DNA of 64,000 nucleotides from Candidatus Poribacteria bacterium (GCA_022827885.1 JAJEIP010000117.1:20173-84172); one strand, 5' to 3'; shown: positions 18,796-28,142, numbered from the stretch's first letter. A program made the numbers and translations. Notes: a model not told the origin generated them from the letters alone.

Positions 18796-20070
18796 ATGGA
18801 TGGAACTACACTTTTTGATCCTTCTTACGAACACCGAAAAAAGCCGTTGCTAACCCAAACGCTGGAACGTTTGCGTCCGATCTATAGCAAGTCTGAATTG
18901 AACGCTTTACGTATTGATAGTATGAGTCGAGAGGGTTTAGCGCAACGTTCTGGACGCGGATTTGTCAATCGGGATATTCTTGAGACCGTGCTCGGCAATT
19001 TGCTGGAATGTGTCGCACCGGGATCGCATAACGCGCCGCAGCTGCGTAACCAAAGGCGCGAGCTCTCAGCAGCGATTGAAGAGGTAGCGGACCAGTTATA
19101 TGCGATGGTCGCCCAATCGTTTTTGGCTGTTACGGACGAAACCCGTCTCGGTGCTGCGCTTGAAACGGCTTTTTCGCTCCTCTGGGAGCTGCCACGTCTC
19201 AAGAGTCGCGCCCTCTGGAATCGCTTCGCCTCTCTTAAAGATCCCGCTGTCTGGGATGCTTATCTTCTTCACACCGGTATCTCGCGCGAGAAGCTCGCCG
19301 CGCTTGATTTTCGTTCCCAAATTGACACCGCAATTCAGGAACGAACCTTTGAACCCTACCAAGACTTTCTGGGAAGTTTGAATCTCGCATCTGTTTTGGA
19401 TTATCAACTTCAGTTGGTAGGGAGTACGTATCCGGGGTGGCGTGTGCTTTTTTACCACGATGTCGCACACGCTTTAACGCGGAGCGATGACCTTGAGGAA
19501 AGTCCAAACATTCACAGAATCCCGGTCCCGTTGTTGCCGCGCGCCATCTCGGAACTCGGTGGACGCTACTATCAAGCCGATTTACACCCAGAAACCCAGA
19601 TAGGTGATGCCAATTTCTTGGAGCACCCGCATCGCGGTGTAACGACTGGACAGACGGGCATTATCGGTTGCGGGTGCGTTATCTATCCCAGCACATTCGG
19701 TGGATTGAGTGTCAAGGTAAAACAACGGCATCCTGTCATCGGCGATTTTGTTGAAATCGGTACGGACACCAGTCTGCTCGGACCTGTTCAGGTTTCTGAC
19801 CATTCCACTGTCGGAACGAACACCGAGATTTATGGGTTTGTTGAAATCGAACAGCGGTGTCGCATCGGTTCATCCGTCGTTATCGGGACGATCCGAGGCG
19901 CGGCGGAGCATCCCGGAAGAATCTATATAGGAGATGAGGTGCGCATCGGCGACGGCACTGTCATTGAGAATACATCGGAAATGGACCTGATTATACCCAA
20001 CCGCTCGCAGATTCCGGCGCGAAGCCACGTCGCAAATGATGGGTTTGGATTTCCAAGATATGTGGTCTGA
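18796..20070 (+). CDS. Serine acetyltransferase-like hexapeptide-repeat protein
   Basis: 424 residues. The first 250 are helical and only vaguely like the CysE/EpsC N-terminal domain. From about residue 240 HDVAHALT, ADLHPETQIGD, EHPHRGVTTGQTG and FVEIGTDTSL form the left-handed beta-helix of serine acetyltransferases, with repeated IG/VG hexapeptides to near the C-terminus. If active it would make O-acetylserine for cysteine synthesis. The protein is longer than bacterial CysE (about 270) or EpsC (about 310), and the usual catalytic His/Asp pair is not certain. Start ATG 18796 follows AAGGAAAA; it is four bases after the aminotransferase stop, so the two are coupled. Confidence 0.72.
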   Translation: MDGTTLFDPSYEHRKKPLLTQTLERLRPIYSKSELNALRIDSMSREGLAQRSGRGFVNRDILETVLGNLLECVAPGSHNAPQLRNQRRELSAAIEEVADQLYAMVAQSFLAVTDETRLGAALETAFSLLWELPRLKSRALWNRFASLKDPAVWDAYLLHTGISREKLAALDFRSQIDTAIQERTFEPYQDFLGSLNLASVLDYQLQLVGSTYPGWRVLFYHDVAHALTRSDDLEESPNIHRIPVPLLPRAISELGGRYYQADLHPETQIGDANFLEHPHRGVTTGQTGIIGCGCVIYPSTFGGLSVKVKQRHPVIGDFVEIGTDTSLLGPVQVSDHSTVGTNTEIYGFVEIEQRCRIGSSVVIGTIRGAAEHPGRIYIGDEVRIGDGTVIENTSEMDLIIPNRSQIPARSHVANDGFGFPRYVV

Positions 20071-20079
20071 GGAAAAAAG

Positions 20080-21645
20080 ATGAAAAAAATAGAACGAGTT
20101 TTAATCAGCGTCTACGACAAAACAAACCTTTTAGAGATAGCCACTGCCCTATCACAACGGGGTGTGGAAATTCTCTCTACGGGTGGCACAGCCAGACACC
20201 TGCGAGACGCTGGGATTAACATCCTTGATGTCTCTGACTATACCGGTTTTCCTGAAATGCTTGAGGGTAGGGTCAAAACGCTCCACCCCAAAATTCATGG
20301 TGGACTCCTTGCGGATTGGGATAACGCTGAGCACACTGCCCAAGCGGCGGCACACGGCATTACCGGCATTGACATGGTAATTTGCAATTTGTATCCGTTC
20401 GAGGCAACCGTCGCTAAGCCTGATGTAACGCTCCCCGAAGCAATTGAAAACATTGACATCGGGGGTCCTACGATGATCCGCGCCGCAGCGAAGAACTACC
20501 GGCACGTTGCTGTCCTTACAGCGGCGGGTCAGTACTCCCAAATTATCGCCGATTTGGATGAAAACGATGGCTGCCTTTCGGAGGCGCGGCGGTTTGAACT
20601 GGCAACAGCTGCTTTTGCCCATACCGCACACTATGACACCGCAATTGCCGCCTATCTCACTGACGTAGATTCACCACCGGACGAATTCGCCACTGACGTG
20701 ACACTCCGTTTCAAGAAGGCGCGCACGCTCCGCTACGGCGAAAACCCACATCAGCGTGCGGCTTTCTACAAAACTGAAGCCAGTCCAGGGGCATGCGCCG
20801 CGTGGGCAAACCAGCTCAGTGGACAGCCACTCTCCTTCAATAACCTCCTCGATTTAGAAGCCGCCTTAGAGATCGTCAAAGACTTTGCGACCCCTGCGTG
20901 TGCGATTATTAAACACAATAACCCGTGTGGATTGGCGACAGCGGGCACTCTGCAAGATGCCTTCACGAACGCTTTGGAATGTGATCGAACCTCTGCCTTC
21001 GGTTCGATTGTCGGATTAAATCGGAAGGTAACCATCCAGACAGCGAACATTATCCGCGAAGCCGCGAATGCGGGTGTGAAAATTGACGCAATTATCGCAC
21101 CAAGTTATACCGAAAAGGCACTGCGAGCGTTATCTCGGGTCAAGCGTCGCCCGATTCTTGAAGCCGGATCGCTCTCGGCAACGGAACCTGTCTTGCAGAT
21201 TCGCAACATTACGGGGGGTGTGCTGGTCCAAGACCCGGATGTTCATGACTTAGATGCTAACGATTTAGAGGTCGTAACCGCTTGTGCGCCAACGGAAGCA
21301 GAGATAGAATCCCTCCTTTTCGCGTGGAAGGCGTGCAAGCATGTCAAATCGAATTGCATCCTCCTTGCCAACAGTACACAAAGTGTCGGTATCGGCGCAG
21401 GGCAGATGAGTCGAGTCGATGCTGCGATCATCGCTATCCGAAAGGCGGGTGAAAAGGCGAAAGGAGCGGTGTTAGCCTCGGATGCCTACTTCCCATTCCC
21501 CGATGGTGTTGAAATTGCCGGTGAGGCGGGCATTCGTGCGATTATTCAGCCCGGCGGCTCTGTCAATGACACACCTGTGATTGAAACGGCTGATGCCTAC
21601 GGCATGGCAATGGTCCTGACAGGCGTGCGGCATTTCCGGCATTAG
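20080..21645 (+). CDS. purH: Bifunctional AICAR transformylase / IMP cyclohydrolase
   Basis: Performs the last two steps of IMP synthesis. The N-terminal cyclohydrolase (MGS-like fold) shows LISVYDKTN, STGGTARHL and EGRVKTLHPKIHGG. The C-terminal transformylase has LRYGENPHQRAAFY, KHNNPCGLA (catalytic Lys-His) and DRTSAFGSI. Full length at 521 residues with all motifs. Start ATG 20080 follows GAGGAAAAAAG. It stands ten bases after the acetyltransferase-like gene; no other pur genes are nearby. Confidence 0.97.
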   Translation: MKKIERVLISVYDKTNLLEIATALSQRGVEILSTGGTARHLRDAGINILDVSDYTGFPEMLEGRVKTLHPKIHGGLLADWDNAEHTAQAAAHGITGIDMVICNLYPFEATVAKPDVTLPEAIENIDIGGPTMIRAAAKNYRHVAVLTAAGQYSQIIADLDENDGCLSEARRFELATAAFAHTAHYDTAIAAYLTDVDSPPDEFATDVTLRFKKARTLRYGENPHQRAAFYKTEASPGACAAWANQLSGQPLSFNNLLDLEAALEIVKDFATPACAIIKHNNPCGLATAGTLQDAFTNALECDRTSAFGSIVGLNRKVTIQTANIIREAANAGVKIDAIIAPSYTEKALRALSRVKRRPILEAGSLSATEPVLQIRNITGGVLVQDPDVHDLDANDLEVVTACAPTEAEIESLLFAWKACKHVKSNCILLANSTQSVGIGAGQMSRVDAAIIAIRKAGEKAKGAVLASDAYFPFPDGVEIAGEAGIRAIIQPGGSVNDTPVIETADAYGMAMVLTGVRHFRH

Positions 21646-21658
21646 AGGAGTCTCAGAG

Positions 21659-21904
21659 ATGACTGAAAGTGCCAAGTATGTCAAGATCGTTGAATGGTCG
21701 GACGAAGACGAATGCTTCATCGGATATTGTCCGGGAATCATCGGTCCGTGCGCCCATGGTCCTGATGAAATCGAAGTGTATCGGCAGTTATGCGAGATTG
21801 TTGATGAGTGGATAGAAATCTTTCATCGCGACAACGAGCCACTCCCACCGCCTACTATCGGTAAAAACATTGCGGAATTTTTGAATGGCGTAGGTAACCA
21901 CTAA
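21659..21904 (+). CDS. HicB-family antitoxin-like protein (first copy)
   Basis: 81 residues. YVKIVEWSDEDECFIGYCPGI resembles the partial RNase H-like HicB fold, and PDEIEVYRQLCEIVDEWIEI the following helix. It lacks an obvious C-terminal helix-turn-helix or ribbon-helix-helix DNA-binding domain, so it may be a stand-alone HicB fold. GAGGAG ribosome site 13 bases after purH. It precedes a second HicB-like gene and hicA, giving an unusual three-gene array. Confidence 0.75.
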   Translation: MTESAKYVKIVEWSDEDECFIGYCPGIIGPCAHGPDEIEVYRQLCEIVDEWIEIFHRDNEPLPPPTIGKNIAEFLNGVGNH

Positions 21905-21914
21905 GGAAGAACAC

Positions 21915-22220
21915 ATGAAAACGTATACATTTGAGGTTGTCATAGAAGAGGACGAATGGCTCGACGAGCGAATTAAAGATCCTGTTTGGCGAGCGTACAT
22001 TCCCGCATTGGTGCATCAAGGTGCTTCAAGTTGGGGATATACGCAAAAAGAGGCTTTAAAGAATCTGCAAGATGCTGTTGATTTACTCATTGAATCTCTT
22101 TTGGAGCATGGTGAAGAGGATATTTTAGAGTCAATAGTGCAGCAGGAGAAAAAAAACGCTTCTGAATCCTGTTCATACATTCAAGTCAGTGATGTGCCTT
22201 TAATCGCTGTAACAATCTAA
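21915..22220 (+). CDS. hicB: HicB-family antitoxin
   Basis: 101 residues. TFEVVIEEDEWLDERIKDPVWRAYIPAL followed by GASSWGYTQKEALKNLQDAVDLLIESLL is the HicB fold (strand, strand, helix). The C-terminal 30 residues end in hydrophobic strands without clear DNA-binding motif. AAGGAAG precedes ATG 21915. The stop overlaps the next start as TAATG at 22218-22222, so it is translationally coupled to hicA and is its likely antitoxin. Confidence 0.85.
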   Translation: MKTYTFEVVIEEDEWLDERIKDPVWRAYIPALVHQGASSWGYTQKEALKNLQDAVDLLIESLLEHGEEDILESIVQQEKKNASESCSYIQVSDVPLIAVTI

Positions 22221-22468
22221 TGTCTATCAATTACAGTCGGTTACGCTCACTCAGAGCACGAAAGTTGATACGTGCTTTGAAAAAAGATGGGTTTTATGAA
22301 GAAAGAAGCAAAGGGGCCCTCCGTCTTTTTAAGCATATAGATGGACGGAGAACAACCATCCATCTCCACAATATGGGACAAACTTTTGCTATTGGTACGC
22401 TAAAAGCTATCATTGAGGAGCAGGCGCGATGGACTGAGACAGACCTTGAACGTCTTGGACTACTTTAA
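22220..22468 (+). CDS. hicA: HicA-family mRNA interferase-like protein, catalytic His absent
   Basis: 82 residues of the YcfA/HicA double-stranded RNA-binding fold: RARKLIRALKKDGF, DGRRTTIHLHNMG, IGTLKAIIEE and the typical ending TETDLERLGLL. The catalytic GSH motif (usually KGSHRxF) reads KGALRLF, so both Ser and His are changed. Active HicA toxins need this His to cut mRNA, so this copy may be a dead toxin or an RNA-binding remnant. ATG 22220 overlaps the hicB stop by one base. Confidence 0.85.
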   Translation: MSINYSRLRSLRARKLIRALKKDGFYEERSKGALRLFKHIDGRRTTIHLHNMGQTFAIGTLKAIIEEQARWTETDLERLGLL

Positions 22469-22514
22469 TCTTGCTACACCCAACCGGATAATAAATCATT
22501 ATAGGAATTAAAAA

Positions 22515-23681
22515 TTGTCTGCGACATTAACACTCCCACACACAATAATTACAGGCGCAGGCGCGTCCGAGAACGTTGGCGAACAGGCGAAGCAGCTCGG
22601 CGCGACGAATGCCCTCATCGTGACGGATCCGGGCATTGCTAAGATCGGATACGCCGACGAAATCGCCCAGAATTTGAAAAAGGCAGGAATAGCGTCCTCA
22701 TGCTTCTCCGATGTAACACCCGATCCAACTTTACAGAACGTGCAAGACGGCTTAAAGCAATATGCTGATGAAGCCTGTGATGTCATTGTAAGCATCGGTG
22801 GCGGAAGTGCGATCGACTGCGGAAAAGGCATCGCCATGAAGCTGACGAACGACAGGGACTTCGCCGATTACATGGGGGTGGACAAAATCCCGAATCCGGG
22901 TGCCCCTCTCATCGCGATACCGACCACAGGCGGAACAGGCAGTGAAGTCTCCAAAGTTACTGTCATTACTGACACTGAACGGAATGTCAAGATGATGCTC
23001 AGTAGTCCGTGTCTGTTGGCATCTGTTGCCCTTGTGGATCCGATGTTATCCCTGACAACCCCACCGCACCTGACGGCGGCGGTCGGTGTAGATGCCTTGA
23101 CGCATGCAATAGAGGCATACATCTCCAAACGCGCCCAACCGATAACCGATGCCCTCGCCTTGAAGGCAATTGATATGATTTCCCGTTCGTTGCGGCAGGC
23201 GTGGGCGGACGGTGAAAACATCCCTGTCCGCACGGATATGATGATCGGGGCGTCTATCGCAGGGATGGCGTTCAGCAATTCATCTGTGGCTTTAGTTCAC
23301 GGGATGTCGCGTCCCATCGGTGCGTATTTCCACATCCACCACGGATTATCAAATTCGGTATTGTTACGGGATGTGATGGCATTTAGCGTCGTCGGTGCCC
23401 CTGCCCGCTTTGCCGATATTGCATCTGCTATGGGTGAACCGATTGACGGATTGTCTCCGATGCAGCAAGCGGACGCAGCGATTGACGCTGTGGAACGGCT
23501 TGTCACCGATATTCAGATGCCACGACTCGGTGAAATCGGCATTGACAGGGAGAAGTTCGAGGCGGTCATTGAACAGATGGCAGCGGACGCGATTGCGAGT
23601 GGAAGTCCTGCTAACAATCCACGACAGGCTACGGTTGAAGAGATCGTCGCATTGTATCGGAAATGTTTTGCCGTCCTTTGA
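22515..23681 (+). CDS. Iron-containing alcohol dehydrogenase
   Basis: 388-residue group III (Fe-dependent) dehydrogenase. GGGSAIDCGKGIA and PTTGGTGSEVS bind NAD(P). Iron ligands are visible as Asp and His in VGVDALTHAIEAY and two His in ALVHGMSRPIGAYFHIHHG. Start is TTG 22515, preceded by AGGAATTAAAAA; the peptide starts with the family pattern. Substrate could be a short-chain alcohol, lactaldehyde or a sugar-derived aldehyde. Confidence 0.93.
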   Translation: MSATLTLPHTIITGAGASENVGEQAKQLGATNALIVTDPGIAKIGYADEIAQNLKKAGIASSCFSDVTPDPTLQNVQDGLKQYADEACDVIVSIGGGSAIDCGKGIAMKLTNDRDFADYMGVDKIPNPGAPLIAIPTTGGTGSEVSKVTVITDTERNVKMMLSSPCLLASVALVDPMLSLTTPPHLTAAVGVDALTHAIEAYISKRAQPITDALALKAIDMISRSLRQAWADGENIPVRTDMMIGASIAGMAFSNSSVALVHGMSRPIGAYFHIHHGLSNSVLLRDVMAFSVVGAPARFADIASAMGEPIDGLSPMQQADAAIDAVERLVTDIQMPRLGEIGIDREKFEAVIEQMAADAIASGSPANNPRQATVEEIVALYRKCFAVL

Positions 23682-23730
23682 GGTCAACAACGGTCCTCAG
23701 AAGTTTGTCTGGAATTCAAGTTGTTTCTAT

Positions 23731-23738
23731 GCTAAAAT
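23731..23738 (+). promoter_or_regulatory. Extended -10 element upstream of the hydroxyacid dehydrogenase
   Basis: TGCTAAAAT (TG at 23730-23731, TAAAAT 23733-23738). The same phrase occurs before the cupin gene (48564-48571). The -35 position has only a weak TGGAAT. Confidence 0.4.
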
Positions 23739-23795
23739 AGAATACCTAAAAATAAAAAATCTTAGTTTGACTGTGATTTATGGAAGGAACGCCTT

Positions 23796-24755
23796 GTGAA
23801 CAAGCTTAAAATCGTTGTTCCCGGTGATTCACCACCGCAAATCCAAGGTTCACCACATCTGGAACGTCTCGAACCCTATGGCGATGTCGTTCTTTATACC
23901 GACCGACCTGAAACCCTCGAAGAGAAAATTCGCCGTGCTGAAGAGGCAGATATCCTCATCAATTCACGCGGCATCGTCAAATGGCCCGCAGAAATCCTCT
24001 GCCAACTCCCCAAACTCAAATTAATTTCGCTCTGCTCCATCGGCACCGATATGATTGGGCTTGATGAAGCGAAAAAGCGTGGAATTACCGTTTGCAATCA
24101 ACCCGGACGCACCGCCCCGGTTGTAGCGGAGCACGGGTTTGGACTGATGTTCGCGCTTGCCAAACGGGCGGCATTCCTCACAGCGTCTATGAAGGCGGGT
24201 GAATGGCCCCGGATGGACAACATCTATCTTCAAGGAAAGACCTTGGGAATTATAGGCACTGGGCATATCGGTGCGGAGATGGCACGCCTCGGCAGCGCAG
24301 TTGGGATGAACGTTATCGCTTGGACGTACCACCCTTCAGCGGCACGCGCAGCAGAATTAGGCGTTCAGTTTGTTTCCCTGGATGAACTCCTCCAGACTGC
24401 CGATGTTGTGAGTCTGCACGTCAGATTGACAGAGGAGAGTCATCATCTCATTGGGGAACGTGAACTCGGTTTGATGAAACAGGGCGCGCTCCTAATCAAC
24501 GTCGCGCGTGGCGGCGTCATTGATACAGACGCGTTGGTTGCTGCGTTGAACGGTGGGCACCTCGGCGGTGCCGCTATTGATGTCTACGATCAGGAACCAC
24601 CCCCTGCGGACCACCCGCTTTTGGAATGCGAGCAGGTAATTTTGACCCCACATTGTGCGGACATGACCCCTGAAGGCGTTGAACTTCTTAATGAGGGCGC
24701 GGTGGACAATATTCTCGCTTTTCTGCAAGGCACACCCCAGAATGTGGTTGAATGA
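23796..24755 (+). CDS. D-isomer-specific 2-hydroxyacid dehydrogenase
   Basis: 319 residues with GTG start, GGAAGG ribosome site at 23781-23786. NAD-binding glycine loop GIIGTGHIGAEM (about residue 150), NVARGGVIDTDAL with the catalytic Arg, YDQEPPP with the Glu and PHCADMTPEG with the catalytic His. No ACT domain, so it is not a full SerA; it could be a glyoxylate, phosphoglycerate or sugar-acid dehydrogenase. The stop is one base before the hydantoinase start, implying one operon. Confidence 0.92.
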   Translation: MNKLKIVVPGDSPPQIQGSPHLERLEPYGDVVLYTDRPETLEEKIRRAEEADILINSRGIVKWPAEILCQLPKLKLISLCSIGTDMIGLDEAKKRGITVCNQPGRTAPVVAEHGFGLMFALAKRAAFLTASMKAGEWPRMDNIYLQGKTLGIIGTGHIGAEMARLGSAVGMNVIAWTYHPSAARAAELGVQFVSLDELLQTADVVSLHVRLTEESHHLIGERELGLMKQGALLINVARGGVIDTDALVAALNGGHLGGAAIDVYDQEPPPADHPLLECEQVILTPHCADMTPEGVELLNEGAVDNILAFLQGTPQNVVE

Positions 24756-24756
24756 A

Positions 24757-26862
24757 ATGGAGCATCGACCGGATTTGATAGTTAAAAATATTGGGGTTGA
24801 TACGGGTGGCACTTTCACAGACATTGTGATGCGTATTAAGGGTGATCTGTTCACACACAAAGTCCTATCCACGCCACAGAATCCCGCCCTCGCCGTCATA
24901 CAAGGTGTGAGTGAAATCTTGCATCAGCACGACACCGCTACTGAACGGAAACCGGACATTGTCCACGGATCGACAGTCGCAACGAACGCACTTCTTGAGC
25001 GCAGGGGGGCGCGTATCGCCCTCGTCACGACGAAGGATTTTGAGGACATTTTGGAGATAGGGAGACAGGCACGTCCGGACCTCTATGATTTCTTCGTGGA
25101 ACGACCCGCGCCGCTTGTCCCTGCCGATAGACGCTTCGGTATATCGGAACGCACACTGCACACAGGTGAAATCCAGATTGAGATTGAACCCAGCGATTTA
25201 GAAATGCTCACGTCTGAACTCTCTGCATTGGAACTGGATGCCATCGCCGTCTGTTTCCTCTTTGCCTACGTCAACCCACACAACGAACAGATTGTTGCGA
25301 ACTATCTTTCACGGCTCGGTATACCTGTCTCATGTTCACACGAGGTCTTACCGGAATATCGGGAGTATGCGCGGTTCAGCACCACTGTAGCGAACGCGTA
25401 TATCCGTCCCACTTTGGAACGGCATCTCTCTACGCTGATCGATGCTGAACGGTTCCCAGCCACCTTCCGTTTGATGCTTTCTAATGGCGGTTGTATTTCA
25501 GCAAGAAATTTTGAATCCGCGGGGATCCGCACGGTCCTTTCCGGGCCCGCCGGTGGTGTTATTGGGGCGTATCAAGTCGCCAAGGCTGCTGGCTACGACC
25601 AGATCATCACGTTTGATATGGGTGGCACTTCAACGGATGTGAGTCTCTGCAATAGCGGGATTTCCCTCACGACCGAGAGCACGATTAGTGGACTCCCGAT
25701 CAAAGTGCCACTGATTGATATTCACACCGTCGGTGCGGGGGGCGGTTCTATTGCGACTGTGGATGCAGGCGGCGCCCTACGCGTCGGACCGGAAAGTGCC
25801 GGTGCAGATCCGGGTCCGATATGTTACGGAAACAACGGGACGGATGTGACGGTAACCGATGCCAACCTTTACTTAGGACGGATCGCAGCGACCCAGTTCT
25901 TAGGCGGTGCGATGTCCCTTGATGTCAATAAGCCCCGCAGACACATTGAAGAATTTGCAAAACGTCTTGGCGTTCCACCGCTACAAGCGGCGGATGGCAT
26001 CCTGAAGATCGCTAACGCGGCGATGGAACGCGCCATTAAGGTCATCTCTGTTGAGCGTGGGTTTGATACGCGCGATTTCACACTCGTCTCCTTCGGCGGT
26101 GCGGGCGGTTTGCATGCCGCATTTATGGCGGAGAATCTCGGCATTGGGACTGTGCTTGTTCCACCAAATGGCGGTTTGCTCTCTGCTTACGGGATGCTCT
26201 TCGCAGATGTCGTTAAAGATTACTCGCAGACAGTGCTATGGCAGTTTTCGGAAACACGCCATCGCGATGATCGTAGGACTTCCGAGGAAAAGAACCGCGA
26301 AGGGAACGCGAATCTTGTTGAGGCGTTGAACGCTGGTTTTGATACACTCTTAACCCGGGCAGAAAATGAGATGAAGAATGAGGGATTCGCGCCGCACCAA
26401 CTTAAAGTTGACCGTTCGCTCGATATGCGGTATCAGGGACAGTCTTATGAGTTGAATATCCCATGTTTTACCGCAGCATCTGAGCCTGCAACCGAGGTCG
26501 TAGAAACCCTTGTTAAAAAGTTTCACGCTGCGCATGAGCGTCGGTTTGGCTATGCCCGGACCGATGCCCCAGTGGAAGTGGTGAATCTTCGCCTTACAGC
26601 GACTGGAGAGACCGACAAACCGCCCATCGCAGCAGTTCCACTCGCCGATGCTGATGCCGCTGAGGCGTTTACGGTCCAAAATCCTGTTATCTTTGAGGGT
26701 GAGGCACTCCCAACGAATTTCTATCGCCGTGAGATGTTGCGTCCCGGCAATCGAATCATAGGTCCTGCGATTGTCACAGAATTTAGCGCGACAACTGTAA
26801 TACCCCCGCATTTCTCCGCCGTTGTTGATGGCTACCAGAATCTTATTTTGACTAAAAAATAG
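24757..26862 (+). CDS. Hydantoinase / 5-oxoprolinase A-type subunit
   Basis: 701 residues of the HyuA/acetone-carboxylase-like ATP-binding fold. VDTGGTFTDIV (phosphate loop 1), VHGSTVATNALLERRGA, FDMGGTSTDVSL (phosphate loop 2) and HTVGAGGGSIA are all present. Such enzymes open hydantoins, 5-oxoproline or related lactams using ATP and normally pair with a HyuB subunit, which is absent here; the next gene is instead a dehydratase. ATG 24757 starts just after the preceding stop (24755). Confidence 0.9.
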   Translation: MEHRPDLIVKNIGVDTGGTFTDIVMRIKGDLFTHKVLSTPQNPALAVIQGVSEILHQHDTATERKPDIVHGSTVATNALLERRGARIALVTTKDFEDILEIGRQARPDLYDFFVERPAPLVPADRRFGISERTLHTGEIQIEIEPSDLEMLTSELSALELDAIAVCFLFAYVNPHNEQIVANYLSRLGIPVSCSHEVLPEYREYARFSTTVANAYIRPTLERHLSTLIDAERFPATFRLMLSNGGCISARNFESAGIRTVLSGPAGGVIGAYQVAKAAGYDQIITFDMGGTSTDVSLCNSGISLTTESTISGLPIKVPLIDIHTVGAGGGSIATVDAGGALRVGPESAGADPGPICYGNNGTDVTVTDANLYLGRIAATQFLGGAMSLDVNKPRRHIEEFAKRLGVPPLQAADGILKIANAAMERAIKVISVERGFDTRDFTLVSFGGAGGLHAAFMAENLGIGTVLVPPNGGLLSAYGMLFADVVKDYSQTVLWQFSETRHRDDRRTSEEKNREGNANLVEALNAGFDTLLTRAENEMKNEGFAPHQLKVDRSLDMRYQGQSYELNIPCFTAASEPATEVVETLVKKFHAAHERRFGYARTDAPVEVVNLRLTATGETDKPPIAAVPLADADAAEAFTVQNPVIFEGEALPTNFYRREMLRPGNRIIGPAIVTEFSATTVIPPHFSAVVDGYQNLILTKK

Positions 26863-26880
26863 GAAAGGAAAAATTAAAAT

Positions 26881-28074
26881 ATGAAGATTACGGATGTAAA
26901 AACGATTTTGACGGCACCGAATGGCACTCGGCTTGTCGTTGTTAAGATTGAAACGAGTGAACCGGGTTTATACGGGATCGGGTGTGCGACATTTACACAG
27001 CGTCCGCTCGCTGTAGCCACCGCAGTCGATGAATATCTCAAACCTTTTCTCATCGGAAAAGATCCGGCGAACATAGAGGACATTTTCCAGACCAGTTTCG
27101 TCAGCTCCTATTGGCGGAACGGTCCAGTGCTGAACAATGCCCTCAGCGGCGTGGACATCGCCTTATGGGACATCATGGGCAAGCGTGCCAACATGCCTGT
27201 CTACCAATTGCTTGGCGGTAAATGCCGAGAGGCAGCGACACTGTATGCACACGCAGGCGGTAGCACTTTTGAGGAGGTGGAGGAGAACATCCGCCGTTAT
27301 ATGGAGCAGGGGTATCGCTATGTCCGCGCACAGGTGGCAATACCGGGGTATTCGACGTATGGTGCAGGCAGTCGGAGACGGAGTTCACCCGCTTTTGAAC
27401 CGACACCTTATGTCAATACCGTCATCAAACTCTTCGACCATTTACGGACACATCTCGGCGACGAAATAGAACTCCTTCACGACGTGCATGAACGCATCCC
27501 GCCCATCCAAGCGATTAATCTCGCGAAAGGACTGGAGCCGTATAACCTCTTTTTCCTTGAAGACCCGTTTGCGCCTGAAGACGTTGACTATTTCCAACTC
27601 ATGCGTCAACAGACGAGTATCCCGATTGCGATGGGTGAATTGTTCAACAATCCGAATGAATACGTCCACCTTATCAAGGATCGGCTTATCGACTTTATTC
27701 GGGTGCATATCTCACAAATCGGGGGTATCAGTCCTGCGCGTAAACTCGCGGCGTTCTGTGAATTCTTCGGTATTCGCACGGCATGGCACGGTCCTGGCGA
27801 TGTCTCTCCGGTTGGACATGCCGCCAATGTTGCGTTGGATCTCGCATGCTATAACTTCGGTATTCAGGAGCAGCATGTCTTTGGCGAAAACACCAAAGAG
27901 GTCTTCCCGGGGTGTCCCGAAATTCGAGATGGCTGTTTTTGGGTAAATGAGGCACCGGGTCTCGGTATCGATGTAGATGAAGAACTCGCAGCACGCTTCC
28001 CGTTCCCAGAGGATCCGCTTAACGGCGGTTGGGCACCCGTGCGGCGGATGGACGGCACAGTTATCCGGCCATAG
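26881..28074 (+). CDS. Mannonate/gluconate dehydratase-like (RspA/ManD) enolase-superfamily protein
   Basis: 397 residues, full length for ManD. KITDVKTILTAPNGT at the start, LYGIGCATFTQRP (a family hallmark), HDVHERIPP and EDPF with GELFNNPNEY supply metal ligands; WHGPGDVSPVGHAANVALD carries the catalytic-loop His. Predicted to dehydrate D-mannonate or D-gluconate, or an uncharacterised acid sugar. GGAAAGGAAAAATTAAAAT precedes ATG 26881, a variant of the local leader box. With the hydantoinase and hydroxyacid dehydrogenase it may form a catabolic operon for an acidic sugar derivative. Confidence 0.93.
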   Translation: MKITDVKTILTAPNGTRLVVVKIETSEPGLYGIGCATFTQRPLAVATAVDEYLKPFLIGKDPANIEDIFQTSFVSSYWRNGPVLNNALSGVDIALWDIMGKRANMPVYQLLGGKCREAATLYAHAGGSTFEEVEENIRRYMEQGYRYVRAQVAIPGYSTYGAGSRRRSSPAFEPTPYVNTVIKLFDHLRTHLGDEIELLHDVHERIPPIQAINLAKGLEPYNLFFLEDPFAPEDVDYFQLMRQQTSIPIAMGELFNNPNEYVHLIKDRLIDFIRVHISQIGGISPARKLAAFCEFFGIRTAWHGPGDVSPVGHAANVALDLACYNFGIQEQHVFGENTKEVFPGCPEIRDGCFWVNEAPGLGIDVDEELAARFPFPEDPLNGGWAPVRRMDGTVIRP

Positions 28075-28107
28075 ATCTCAATTTTAGGAAAAACATAAGT
28101 CTTGATC

Positions 28108-28142
28108 CCAGGCATGGTAGGTGCGGTTTCTAACCGCACCGG
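28108..28142. repeat. Palindromic repeat, copy of the 5409-5443 element
   Basis: CCAGGCATGGTA followed by GGTGCGGTT TCT AACCGCACC and GG, a perfect 9-bp stem. It lies between the convergent dehydratase and murB genes. Confidence 0.85.
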
